Origin: Hanleya hanleyi
Taxonomy: Eukaryota; Mollusca; Polyplacophora; Lepidopleurida; Hanleyidae
Reading direction: 5' to 3'
DNA: 64,000 nucleotides
NCBI GenBank assembly: GCA_036873755.1
Contig: JAVTVY010016129.1
Span: forward strand, 1-64,000
Shown: in pieces, positions 10,141 to 18,539 of the stretch
Layout: each line of letters starts with the position of its first letter
Numbering within the stretch: the first letter of the stretch is position 1
Position numbers and translations under genes: made by a program
Notes under the pieces: model-generated
What the model was told of the DNA's origin: nothing
Databases searched by the model: none
Seen by the model: the letters and a program-made list of their open reading frames with translations, nothing else

Positions 10141-11886
10141 ACTCCATATCTTGAGAACTTCTGAAAGTAGGCCGGCGAAACTTCTGTCCAATATAGAATG
10201 TAATCTGTGGATGTGCCTTTTGTATGTTGCATCGGTCAGGCCCTCGTCTATCTGTCTGTTCGTCCACTTTTCTGTCCATCAGTAGCATGGTATAATTGCA
10301 ACATTATCTATTATGGGCCTTCTTGTGGTAAGTTTCTAAAATCTAGTGGTGGTCAGATCATTTACATAATAATTTCCCTGTATTCAGAAATGTTTTCTTT
10401 TTATTTTACTTCCAAAATATTGATGGAATGTTGCAAGCATTTTTCCTGATCTACATCAATCTACAAATTACAGCATTTTTTTCTACCTGCAGGGTAGTGA
10501 CCAAGGGAGATAACCACATAGAGGAATCTGCTGGAAAGTGTAGTACAAGTTTAAATCTACAGTTTAGATCTCCACAACCTTTTCTGCTCGTGAATTACCA
10601 TTTACCAGTTACTCAGTTGGATTTAATAATGCTTCAGTTTTGTTTTGTGAAATTTTCATGCCTTGGAAACACTTATAAATAGTAGATTGGTGTCCATTTG
10701 TGCCACTATCAGCAGAGCACCTTACGGATCTATGTTTATAGTACACAGAGGCTTTATTTTTGAATGATACACTGAATAAAGCCTATGCTAACTTGCTATA
10801 TGTTCTGAATAAATGTATGAAACAACTTTAAGATGTATTATGTGTGCATGAAATCAATCTAACCAACTTGAAAGCAACTGTTATTACAACAATGAATTGT
10901 ATTACAACAACAACAAATTGTGTCTTCGCCCCTCGATAAATGAAAGCTATACTATGAAAATCATGAACAATATGAGAAGAATACAGCATTCTTTTGGGGA
11001 TTTGCAAAAAAGCCTTAGTAAACAGATAAACCGTGGATAATGCCCCAATTGACAAAAGCAATTTAGTTTCAGGCCAGGGCAATAAGATAACAACTTTACA
11101 TGTTTTTCCCTACAGATATGTGGATACCTTGTCACTTTTCATACCACTTTACATAGTAGTGGGTATACTGGATTCCGATTGTCCGTCCGTCCGTGTGTCA
11201 GTGCATCCATCTGTAAGTCTGCCTGTCCGCCTGAAATTCGTTTCCGGGCAATAACTGGAGAACCGCTCGTCATGCCACCTCGTTTCCGGGCAATTTGAGG
11301 ATTTCTTGACGGATTCTTGTCAAATTTGCTATGCAGATACCATGCCATGAGTTGTGGCTTGGGTTTCCATTTCGCATGCCATAAATCTCAGCCGAGCATC
11401 CAAACTCCTACACCCATAAACACATCTTGGTCTGGACTGTTAAGGGACTGAGGGGTTGTAGCACCTCTGGTGCCTCATGTTAATATTCCACTTATTGTGA
11501 TCAGAGAAATTGGTTATAAAGTTTCCCCTACCCCCTTTTCAGCAGAATCTGCAAAATGTGTTTTTCTTTTTCCGCAGAGACGGCGATTTGGCTCCACCAT
11601 CTGACTCATCTTGGCAAACGACTTTGAGCACTGACCAACTTAACTACTTCTCGTGAGCTTCGTATTAATTTCATTGGTATATGTAATGCCACAAATTAAA
11701 ACAAAGGTTAGAATCGAAACATGGATTTAAAATCGTTTGACTTCTGAATAAACAAATTTGCAACGAAGTTACCAAAAGATTTCTTGCATAGCCCAACGGG
11801 AAGTGTGTTTTCACAACCGCATATTGCATCCAAAGATACAGTTTGTGTGGGTTTTTTCTGGTATTTGACACCCATGTGTATTTGTG
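10141..11886. other. No gene seen
   Basis: AT-rich noncoding sequence with low-complexity runs. Short open frames here lack recognisable domains. A phrase CGTTTCCGGGCAAT is repeated at 11249 and 11281. Confidence 0.5.
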
Positions 11887-11893
11887 AATTGTG

Positions 11894-11899
11894 CATATG
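11894..11899. other. Target-site duplication CATATG, left
   Basis: The six bases abut the AGTAGTATAT terminus of the first Polinton element and are repeated exactly at 24937-24942. A 6-bp duplication and 5'-AG...CT-3' ends are the known Polinton signature. The site is palindromic, so it also extends the apparent inverted repeat. Confidence 0.9.
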
Positions 11900-12023
11900 A
11901 GTAGTATATATAACGGATTTAAAGCCAGGTTTTCCAGGGAGGTAACTCTTGGTTCATTTTTTTCGCCAGGGGGCGCTCTTGCAGATATGACGTCACTTCC
12001 GGTCTGGGTGAATGGGGCGTGAC

Positions 12024-12444
12024 CATTCGCAACTTCTCGGGGATCTCCGGTTTGAGATGTCCCTCGAAGGCCATTGACGCCATATTGGACTAGAGCGTGG
12101 TCACGTGTGTTTCGGTCTGTCAGGGAACTGTCAGTGACGTCACGGGAATTATATCTTGCCAATACGTGGCGTGTGTACCATTTAAACTGATGGTTTTCTA
12201 TTGAAACGTGCTTCGAATGAAAAGAATAAACAGTTTTTAGAATATCTGACGTAAATCAGAGACTCGCAGGGAAATATTTGCTGGTCGGGGATTAAGGCTT
12301 CCGCGAGAGTGATTGGGCTTCAGAGCCATGCGTATTAAACCGTTCCGGCGCGTCACATCTGGTGATTCATAGGAAATTCATGTTGTCGTCCCCCGAGCGT
12401 AGAATCAGTCCCCTTCGTAGATTTCCGCTCGGGAGTTCCGAATG
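12024..12444 (+). mobile_element. MITE copy 2, nested in the left TIR
   Basis: Nearly identical to the 420-bp MITE at 5579-5998. The flanks are perfect 10-bp duplications GGGGCGTGAC (12014-12023 and 12445-12454). The other TIR has the empty site, so insertion happened after this Polinton integrated, or at least after its arms last became identical. Confidence 0.92.
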
Positions 12445-12734
12445 GGGGCGTGACCTGTGAACATGATAGGATATGCACTGACCTGTCTGTGAAGTTTTTC
12501 CACAATGTCGTTCACCTTCGTGTCTTTTCGGTGAGGTCCGATGGGTACCTCCGTGTCTTTTTGGTCAGGTTCGTGTCTTTTCGATTACCCCTACAATAGG
12601 GGTCTGTATTATACAATATACAGGCCTGTATGGGTATGGGGATGGTCATTTTTGAACATGATAGGACATGTACTGACCTGTCTCTGGGGGTTTTCCCGCC
12701 AGAATTTCGCTGACGTCTGCTTGGGCTGGGGATT

Positions 12735-13000
12735 GTCACGTGCCGAACACCTGGCTCCCCGAATTGCAACATTGTTGCACGTTCGCTACAATGTTGCGGC
12801 ATCGTGAACACCTGGTCTGGTGCATATGTTTCTGCGTGAGTGAGTTCACGTGCCGAACACCTGGCTCCCCGAATTGCAACAATGTTGCACGTTCGCTACA
12901 ATGTTGCGGCGAACGTGAACACCTGGTCTGGCGTCTGCGTGAGTGAGCTCACGTGCCGAACACCTGGCTCCCCGAGATCAAGTCATGTCCAGACTTGTTC
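12735..13000 (+). repeat. About 100-bp direct repeats in the left TIR
   Basis: Three units start at CACGTGCCGAACACCTGG (12737, 12848, 12951). Two contain the near-palindromic GCAACA(T/A)TGTTGCACG and ACAATGTTGCGGC. The mirror copy lies at 24290-24530. A further GCAACAATGTTGC palindrome is at 13752. Such clustered dyads could be protein-binding sites, which is inference. Confidence 0.75.
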
Positions 13001-13044
13001 TGGGTTGTACAGTTCTGCAATGCAGAGGACGGGTACTAGGAATG

Positions 13045-13500
13045 CATATTAAATCTATAGACAAAGTGTATGGAAATAGACGTTTTGGGGCCTAGGTGGG
13101 CCACTAATGGACCGATGGGGTCGAGTGAGGCATCAATGTGAATACTATGTGAGGGGGCATCCCACTGGGTGGATGTGGGGTCGGAATATCGTCATTCTGC
13201 GCATGCGCAATAGACAAAGGGTATGAAAATAGACGTTTTGGGATCTAGGTAAGCCACTAATGAGCCGATGGAGTTGAGTGAGGTATCCATGTGAAGCATA
13301 TGTGAGGGAGCAACCGCCTGGAGTAGTGTCTCGGCCGTTGTCCACATTCTGCGCATGCGCAGACAGGGAATTGTGGGAAACGGGTGTGGAAATAGACGTT
13401 TTTGGGGTCTAGGTGGGCCACTAATGGTCCGATGGAGTCGAGTGAGGTATCAAAGTGAAGCATTCGTGAAGGGGCATCCAGTCATGGATGGTGCATGTAA
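13045..13500 (+). repeat. About 150-bp units with the NRF1-like palindrome, left TIR
   Basis: About three units, each with AATAGACGTTTT, a GTGGGCCACTAATGG-type block, GAGTGAGG(T/C)AT and a GGGGGCATCC-type block. Two perfect TGCGCATGCGCA palindromes are at 13198-13209 and 13350-13361. This 12-mer matches the known consensus for the metazoan factor NRF1. The right arm holds about seven units. Confidence 0.8.
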
Positions 13501-13992
13501 AATTAGGAGTATGACGTCACTTCCGGTCCGTGTGAATGGGGTGTGACCTGGGAACATGATAGGAATGCATGTACTGACCTGTCTGTGGGATTTTTCCCGG
13601 CCCGGGCCGGCCCGCCCCGGCCGCAGCGCGCGAGCGCGGGCTATCCGGAAGTCCGCGGCATCACAGGAAGTGCGCGGATGAATGTCGGGTGAAAAGGCCA
13701 AAGGTCACACCCAGGTCAAAAGGTCAAAGGTCTCCCGTTCGGCAAGGTTCGGCAACAATGTTGCGGCATCGATATACAGAGTTTGAACCCAAAAAGGGGA
13801 TTGCAAATTAATCTGGGAAGGATGGGCAGTTCCATTTGCACCAATCAGCGGTCGAGAAAATGAGCCAATGAGTGATCGATAAAAGAACCAATGGACGGGT
13901 ACTAGAATTTCGCTCACGTCTGCGCCTACATCCGGGTACTAGGATGCTTTCGCCTACGCCCGCGCCTACATCCGGGTACTTCTATGTAGGTG

Positions 13993-13999
13993 TATAAAA
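13993..13999 (+). promoter_or_regulatory. TATA box at the inner edge of the left TIR
   Basis: TATAAAA in GTGTATAAAAGTGGG, 17 bp inside the end of TIR identity and upstream of the first gene. It is unique to the left side, as expected of the leftmost promoter for the rightward genes. The 400 bp between it and the first ORF hold TGCCTGAGCCT-type short repeats (14040-14130) and no protein I can support. Confidence 0.6.
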
Positions 14000-14301
14000 G
14001 TGGGAATTTTTAGGGCATTGCTGCATTCATTGGCCTGCTTGACCTGACCAGTCTGAGCCTGCCTGACCAGCCTGAGCCTATCTCTCGAGAGGAGCTACTT
14101 GCCTGAGCCTCACCAGCCTGAGCCTGCCTCACCGGAGCTATACGATGAAACGTGGAGAAGATTTTCCTGGGGATCCAGGAGCGGCTCCGGCGCTGTGATC
14201 TTTGTTGTTGTTGCTCTCTTTTTGCACTGACGCATCAGAATAGTACGTATCACGGACTACACCTGTAGAGCTACGTATAGGCGCGCATATGTGACATGGT
14301 C

Positions 14302-14308
14302 TATAAAA
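14302..14308 (+). promoter_or_regulatory. TATA box upstream of the first ORF
   Basis: TATAAAA lies about 140 bp upstream of the first ATG of the following ORF (14445). Spacing is wider than for the later genes in this element, so the transcription start is less certain. Confidence 0.5.
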
Positions 14309-14444
14309 CACGTCCCTCTGGATCCCGCACCTTCATTTCTACGGTTGCAGAGCCATAACGGAAATCCAGCCCTATGCGACTCGTATTTTACAGCATGCGA
14401 CCGTGGTTAATTCACTCACGGGTTACCGAGCAGTGGTTCGGTCC

Positions 14445-14681
14445 ATGTTTGCAGATGGCGACGACAACGAGGGGCGACGCCAGATCCTGAAAGAGTCCAC
14501 AGAAGCGATCCTCGACAGAGTGCACACGATGGAGAGGTGTGCTATCACCCACCACTACTGGACTATGACAGCCATCCTTGATGCCCGGATTATGGATCAC
14601 GAGCGCTCACGCCGGAACCAGCGAGGTCTCGTTGGCCTAGTAATGGTCTTTGCCCTATTGACCCTGACGCTGTGGCAATGA
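14445..14681 (+). CDS. Small tail-anchored protein, Polinton element 1
   Basis: The open frame is 78 codons from ATG 14445; the frame is open further upstream (14403), but only with a GTG. Residues 1-60 are charged and probably helical. The C-terminal 18 residues are a hydrophobic segment (VGLVMVFALLTLTLW) ending at the stop, the layout of a tail-anchored membrane protein. It is the first gene after the left TIR and lies 115 bp before the next ATG. I recognise no family. In Polinton-type viruses small membrane proteins of unknown role are common. It could be a virion or entry component, but nothing in the sequence proves this. Confidence 0.55.
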   Translation: MFADGDDNEGRRQILKESTEAILDRVHTMERCAITHHYWTMTAILDARIMDHERSRRNQRGLVGLVMVFALLTLTLWQ

Positions 14682-14740
14682 CAGCGACAGAAAAAGAACG
14701 GCTCTTCAGAGCCTCCACAGATGCGCGTATGTGCAACCGA

Positions 14741-14748
14741 TATATACG
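14741..14748 (+). promoter_or_regulatory. TATA-like box plus initiator motif
   Basis: TATATACGAGGGTCAGTCAG lies 56 bp before ATG 14797. The same arrangement, TATAAATACGAGAGACAGTC, precedes the paralogous gene at 15379. The shared TATA, ACGAG and CAGTC order suggests a duplicated promoter with an initiator about 15 bp downstream of the TATA. Confidence 0.6.
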
Positions 14749-14796
14749 AGGGTCAGTCAGAGTGTGTGTCATTCACCGTTCGTCATTGGGTCAAGC

Positions 14797-15336
14797 ATGT
14801 CACCAGTCCTACGAGCCATCCTTCCCCTTACACCCCGGGCGGAGCTACACGTCTATGAAGATAAAGTCACCCTCGTGGAAGACCGTGGAGATGTTTGCTG
14901 GTCGCCCGCTGAGACCGTATCTAATACGGTTACGCTACACCGTGACGGCTGGACCAAATTTAAACGGGTGTTGAACGGTGAGCTCGACGGAAACCTCATC
15001 CACATAGACAATGCCATCTACGTACACCGTGGACCCTTCTTCCCACGCCTGGGCCGTTACCAAGACCCTACGCGAGGCTTCAACCTAGACCCCGATTTGT
15101 GGACAGCCTTCGAGAAAGTGGTGCCTATTGTGGACCAGCTGTTTACACCGGACGAGCTGTCAGCTGTTCAGTTGGAGTGGGCTCGTGTCCTGAGTGAAGC
15201 GGCGGCAGAACCCAATGAGCAAATGTCTAGCAATGAAGCGAAGGCCGACGATGATGCCATTGATTATCCGGCTAGACTCAGTCAGCCCAGTGACATGACC
15301 ACCCGATCCTTTGATCTCACGGGGTTGTCCCTATAA
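14797..15336 (+). CDS. PC4-like tandem-fold protein, paralogue 1
   Basis: A 179-residue protein from ATG 14797; the frame is open upstream from a GTG at 14731 but the ATG fits the TATA spacing. It contains two copies of one pattern: a beta-like strand (LHVYEDKVTLVED; IHIDNAIYVHRGPFF), then VTLHRDGWTKFKRVL in the first half and FNLDPDLWTAFEKVV in the second. The strand plus L-x-x-D/E-x-W-x-x-F/L pattern resembles the PC4/Sub1 single-stranded-DNA-binding fold, and two copies would make an intramolecular dimer. The C-terminus is acidic. The PC4 link is by eye only. It lies beside a closely related gene and upstream of the integrase. A role in ssDNA or genome handling is inference. Confidence 0.55.
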   Translation: MSPVLRAILPLTPRAELHVYEDKVTLVEDRGDVCWSPAETVSNTVTLHRDGWTKFKRVLNGELDGNLIHIDNAIYVHRGPFFPRLGRYQDPTRGFNLDPDLWTAFEKVVPIVDQLFTPDELSAVQLEWARVLSEAAAEPNEQMSSNEAKADDDAIDYPARLSQPSDMTTRSFDLTGLSL

Positions 15337-15339
15337 ATA
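15332..15339 (+). promoter_or_regulatory. TATA box overlapping a stop codon
   Basis: TATAAATA in CCCTATAAATACGAGAG. The TAA at 15334-15336 is the stop codon of the preceding gene. ATG 15379 of the next gene is 47 bp downstream. The same embedding of a stop in a TATA box recurs at 16957 and 19363. Confidence 0.65.
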
Positions 15340-15378
15340 CGAGAGACAGTCAAATCTTGTACCATTCACGTACTGACC

Positions 15379-15861
15379 ATGACGGAGCATATGATACGAG
15401 CGTATCTCAGCTTGACCCTCGAGGTCTTCCTGCACGTTTATGCGGATACGGTCGATATCATGGAGGAGGTGGGAGACATCTGTGATGCGGACCCTACACA
15501 ACCGTGCCCGGCTCACATTCGTCTGTCCCGAGAGAGCTGGACCAAATTCAAACGGGTGTTGTCTGGTGAACTGGACGGCGACCTCATCCACTTGTGTCAC
15601 GATGTGTACATCCGACGCGGCCCCTTCTTTGCTCAATTGGCTCGGCTAGATGGGGGTACAGTCCATTTTACCCTTCACCCTGATCTATGGTCTGCATTGG
15701 AAGATGCCGTGGTAGATGTGGATCAAGTGCTTACGGAGGAAGATCGGTCATCAGACGAGTTGGACTGGTCATTTACCATGGACAATGTGCTGGCAGAACC
15801 CAACGAAGAAAATCAGAAAGAAACTCCGACCCAAGATATACCCGTTATAAATAAACGATAG
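15379..15861 (+). CDS. PC4-like tandem-fold protein, paralogue 2
   Basis: A 160-residue paralogue of the preceding protein. Shared signatures include SWTKFKRVLSGELDGDLIH (WTKFKRVLNGELDGNLIH in paralogue 1), RRGPFFAQL and LHPDLWSALEDAV. The same internal duplication is visible: IRLSRESWTKFKRVL against FTLHPDLWSALEDAV. The tail is acidic and proline/threonine-containing (AEPNEENQKETP; paralogue 1 has AEPNEQ). The duplication of the gene together with its promoter motif suggests tandem gene duplication followed by divergence. The ssDNA-binding role is inferred only from resemblance to PC4. Confidence 0.55.
   Translation: MTEHMIRAYLSLTLEVFLHVYADTVDIMEEVGDICDADPTQPCPAHIRLSRESWTKFKRVLSGELDGDLIHLCHDVYIRRGPFFAQLARLDGGTVHFTLHPDLWSALEDAVVDVDQVLTEEDRSSDELDWSFTMDNVLAEPNEENQKETPTQDIPVINKR
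15846..15853 (+). promoter_or_regulatory. TATA box of the integrase gene
   Basis: TATAAATA lies six bases before the stop of the preceding gene and 43 bp upstream of ATG 15889. It is encoded within the last codons of the upstream ORF, another case of overlapping promoter and coding sequence. Confidence 0.6.
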
Positions 15862-15888
15862 AGCAAGGGTCCATCATCATTTGTCACC

Positions 15889-16961
15889 ATGAAGAGCTGG
15901 GAGAAGGTGTTGGATAACTTATACTACAGTCCCGACAGTCCGGCGGCCTATAATGCATTGACGGCTCTCTATCGAGCGGCCAAACCCCAGGGGATACAAC
16001 GTGCTCAAGTCCGAGATTGGTTAAGAAAACAAGACACCTATACCTTACATCGAGCTGCCCGTCGCCATTTTCTACGGAACCGGGTCATCGTGGGAGGACT
16101 AGATGCCCAATGGCAAGCGGATTTGGTCGACATGATCGCCTTTGCCAAACACAACGATGGGAGTCGGTATATCTTGACGTGCATCGATATCCTGTCGAAG
16201 TATGCGTGGGTGGTACCCATCCGAACGAAAACGGGGGCAAATCTCATAGCGGCGTTCAAGGACATCTTCAAGACCGGGCGCAAACCCATGTATTTGCAAA
16301 CCGACGAAGGCACGGAATTCCTCAACAGACCGTTCCAACAGTTTCTGAAAGCCCAGAAGGTGTTTTTCTTCCATACGTACAACGAGACCAAGGCTTCCGT
16401 GGTGGAAAGGTTCAACAGGACATTCAAAGGCCGCATGTATAAATATTTCACCTATAAGAATACAAGGCGGTACATCGATGTTCTCCCGAAACTTGTGAGT
16501 GGTTACAATCGAGCCTATCATCGGAGTATAGAGAGAGCCCCCATTACCGTGACCCAACGCAATGAAGCCCAAGTCCGGCGTGTCTTGTACCCCAGGCAAT
16601 CGCAGCGAACGGCGAAGGAGGTGTACAAGGTCGGGGACCCTGTACGGATCAGTAAAGTCAAAGGTCAATTTGAGAAAAGTTACTTGCCCAACTGGAGCGA
16701 TGAGCACTTCCTGATTAAACGGCGCCTACCCCGACAGCAGCGAGTGTATGAACTGGAAGATCTTCAAGGGGAACCGTTGCTAGGGACGTTTACGAGACGG
16801 AATTACAACCTGTCGTAAAAACACAGCAAGACTACTACACGTTGGAGCAGATTTTGAAAACGGAACGTCGGCGTGGTAAACTGTTTCATTTCGTCAAATG
16901 GCAAGGCTGGCCCAGTTCCTTCAATTCCTGGGTGGCGGCTAACCAGGTGAAACGACTATAA
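15889..16961 (+). pseudogene. Polinton retroviral-like integrase, chromodomain frameshifted
   Basis: The intact part is 309 codons (15889-16818). The rve core has D78 in WQADLVDM, D139 in QTDEGTEF and E173 in VVERFNR, giving a DDE triad with 33 residues between the last two. The C-terminal part (VYKVGDPVRISK) is the SH3-like DNA-binding region. The frame then ends early. In the +2 frame, 16791-16961 encodes a chromodomain-like tail with YYTLEQILK, FHFVKWQGW and FNSWV, which carries the expected aromatic residues. This points to loss of one base in the T run at 16789-16791. The element integrase is expected to catalyse strand transfer at a 6-bp stagger; the chromodomain would guide chromatin targeting. 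A true mutation and a homopolymer sequencing error cannot be told apart here. Confidence 0.9.
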
Positions 16962-16963
16962 AG
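16957..16963 (+). promoter_or_regulatory. TATA box overlapping the integrase stop codon
   Basis: TATAAAG; the TAA at 16959-16961 is the stop of the chromodomain frame. ATG 17012 lies 55 bp downstream. The match supports 16961 as the ancestral end of the integrase gene. Confidence 0.55.
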
Positions 16964-17011
16964 CCCGACACCACTGCCGTCATCCTTCATTCCACGTTCG
17001 ACCACGGTGCT

Positions 17012-17464
17012 ATGGACAAGCAGCAGCTGCCTCTGAACACAGCGTCTCCCAAAACGCGCAAAGCGCAACTGGGCTTTGTGGTGATATTGCTAACCCTGCT
17101 GAGTGTGTTGTACGGAGGTGTGTTTTACGACGTAGCCTATGTCAGCACGCTACTTAACCAACTTAGAACTCCAGCTGTGATTGGCAGTGAAACCAGTCTA
17201 CAGATAGCACCAGTCACCTCCGTGATCGAAACGAGCCCAGTGATTACCACCACCACACCCCGTGTACAAGCCACACCGAGCTCCACACCGAGTATACAGT
17301 CAACACCTACACCAAGTACACCCACTACGTCTGAAAACCCACCGGATTTCATCCCTCACAGTGAACAGACAACGACGACCGACTCGTACCAAATTTACAA
17401 GAGCGGGTTACCACGACAGCGCATACAGCTCGAACCATGGACCCTCGGTGTCAGCATCCCTTGA
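17012..17464 (+). CDS. Type II membrane protein with a Thr/Ser/Pro-rich stalk
   Basis: A 150-residue protein. A basic cytoplasmic-type N-terminus (SPKTRKAQ) precedes a single hydrophobic span (LGFVVILLTLLSVLYGGVFY, residues about 20-39). The rest is rich in T, S and P (TTTTPRVQATPSSTPS and similar), a mucin-like region suited to O-glycosylation, followed by a polar C-terminus. The arrangement suggests a signal-anchor surface protein. Its last 28 bp overlap the start of the ATPase frame. I know no family assignment. A surface or envelope role in a virion is possible but unproven. Confidence 0.55.
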   Translation: MDKQQLPLNTASPKTRKAQLGFVVILLTLLSVLYGGVFYDVAYVSTLLNQLRTPAVIGSETSLQIAPVTSVIETSPVITTTTPRVQATPSSTPSIQSTPTPSTPTTSENPPDFIPHSEQTTTTDSYQIYKSGLPRQRIQLEPWTLGVSIP

Positions 17465-18043
17465 CTTGCGTCATCGCAGAACCGACGGGCTCCGGCAAAA
17501 CGCACTTCGTCAGGAAGCTCCTTCAACACGCCGACAGCATGATCACCCCACCCATTGCCCGAGTCGTGTGGTGTTACGGAGAATGGCAGGCAGCGTATGC
17601 AGAAATGCCCCACATCACGTTCGTGGACGGCCTACCCAACCTTGCCGATTTGGAACCCGACACCTTGGTGGTTCTGGATGATCTCATGGCGGAGACGGAT
17701 GCGCGGGTCACCCAACTCTTTACCAAAGGCAGCCATCATCGACGGCTCAGCATCATCGACCTTGTGCAGAATCTGTTCAGTAAAAACAAAGAACATAGGA
17801 ACATCAGCTTAAATGCCCACTACCTGGTGGTCTTCAAAAACCCGAGAGATACCACTCAACTGCTGCACTTGGCGAGACAGATGTATCCCGGGCACCCCGT
17901 TTGGGTTGGAAGCCTTCAAAGATGCGACAACCTCTCAGCACGGGTATATGCTCTTCGACCTCAAGCAAGCCACCCCCGACCACCTTCGACTACGGACCGG
18001 CATCTTTCCCGGAGAGACCCACCACGTGTACATGCAAAAATAA
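17437..18043 (+). pseudogene. FtsK/HerA-type genome-packaging ATPase, frameshifted
   Basis: This is the Polinton packaging ATPase (A32-like clade). Walker A is EPTGSGKT at residues 15-22; the usual leading glycine is replaced by glutamate. Walker B is TLVVLDDLM with D81-D82. A conserved block SIIDLVQNLF, then SLNAHYLVVFKNPRD, follows. After MYPGHP (about 17895) the reading frame runs into a non-homologous tail ending at 18048. The typical C-terminal residues (AFKDATTSQHGYMLFDL and on to THHVYMQK) continue in the next frame and stop at 18043. One extra base in the C run at 17894-17898 would explain the shift. The start codon overlaps the upstream membrane-protein gene. In the virion pathway this enzyme would drive DNA into the capsid. 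Confidence 0.88.
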
Positions 18044-18046
18044 TGT

Positions 18047-18087
18047 AAACACACCCACAGTGGCTCCCCCAGCTGGAGTGTGTGTTT
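18047..18087 (+). promoter_or_regulatory. 3' stem-loop with conserved GGCTCCCCCA loop
   Basis: Four bases after the ATPase stop, AAACACAC (18047-18054) pairs with GTGTGTTT (18080-18087). An inner CAGT/GCTG stem closes the 10-nt loop GGCTCCCCCA (18062-18071). Element 2 has an identical loop on different stem sequences at 37821-37853. In both elements TGGGGAWAATAAA follows within about 25 bp. This looks like an RNA 3'-end signal or terminator. It is not the histone-type hairpin, whose loop is shorter. Confidence 0.7.
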
Positions 18088-18099
18088 GATGATGGGGAT

Positions 18100-18105
18100 A
18101 ATAAA
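18100..18105 (+). terminator. Poly(A) signal AATAAA after the ATPase gene
   Basis: AATAAA in GGGGATAATAAAAAG, 57 bp after the ATPase stop and just downstream of the stem-loop. It suggests that a transcript ends here and that the following genes use their own promoter. Confidence 0.55.
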
Positions 18106-18154
18106 AAGAATTAATACCACAGCATGGTTGACTTTGTCTCTGTTCTCTGAGGTA

Positions 18155-18163
18155 GATAAAAAG
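18155..18163 (+). promoter_or_regulatory. TATA-like GATAAAAAG upstream of the small virion gene
   Basis: GATAAAAAG starts 41 bp before ATG 18196, the same spacing as the clearer TATA boxes in this element. The match to TATA is imperfect, so confidence is modest. Confidence 0.35.
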
Positions 18164-18195
18164 AGCAGGGTTGTGAGTTCTAGCATTAGTTGTAC

Positions 18196-18539
18196 ATGAT
18201 GTCTGCGCGAGTACGGAAGCACGCTCCGACGCTCCGTGTATTGAAGACGGCCCACCCGAGTTGGTCCGAACCATTGTACGCGGTGCGGACCCTGGCCGTG
18301 TACGCTGTCTGTGTGAGATCGGGTGCAACCTGTTAAAAGGCAACGTTCCACTGACTCCGGCTCAGAAGACCAAGTTGACCAAGCATAAGACAGGTCTCCG
18401 AACCCTAGTCCAGAAGTGAGTCTCTCAAACACAAAAGAAAAAGGTGTTACAGAAAGGCGGCTTTCTCGGGGCCATCTTAGCACCGTTGGCCGCTTCCGTG
18501 TTGGGTCCAGTATTGGGTGGACTCTTCGGGCGAAAATGA
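18196..18539 (+). pseudogene. Small conserved Polinton virion protein (GGFLG motif), disrupted
   Basis: The N-terminal part (KHAPTLRVLKTAHP) is in one frame from ATG 18196. The rest is in another frame from about 18246: an RCLCEIGCNLLKGNVPLTP block, a basic stretch, then an in-frame TGA at 18417, then LQKGGFLGAILAPLAASVLG and a stop at 18537-18539. The order (cysteine-containing helix, LKGN-PL, basic linker, GGFLGA-type hydrophobic C-terminus) matches a small protein commonly found beside Polinton ATPases and resembling adenovirus minor virion proteins. The shift lies in the CCCACCC run at 18251-18257. The stop overlaps the ATG of the next gene as ATGA. A membrane-active or capsid-cement role is plausible but unproven. 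Confidence 0.6.

Larger units (their letters stand above)
11900..13976. repeat. Left terminal inverted repeat of element 1
   Basis: This is the reverse complement of 22694-24936, extending to CCTACATCCGGG at the inner edge. The two arms differ in that the left has a 421-bp MITE plus its 10-bp duplication and fewer copies of the internal 150-bp unit. The outer 95 bp, including CCAGGGAGGTAACTCTTGG and GCCAGGGGGCGC, are shared with element 2. Confidence 0.95.

Noticed and set aside
12512..12811. Short open frames within the TIRs (99-116 codons, mirrored in both arms)
   Set aside because: They lie over direct repeats, have no recognisable domain, differ between the arms and change with repeat copy number.
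14200..14400. Start of a PolB gene next to the left TIR
   Set aside because: No polymerase motif in any frame between 13977 and 14445, and the space to the next gene is only a few hundred bases.
16099..16707. 202-codon open frame antisense to the integrase
   Set aside because: Shadow of the integrase coding sequence; no motif.
18047..18087. Histone-mRNA 3' stem-loop
   Set aside because: The loop is 10 nt and C-rich, unlike the 4-nt loop of the histone signal; an AATAAA follows. It is a different structure.
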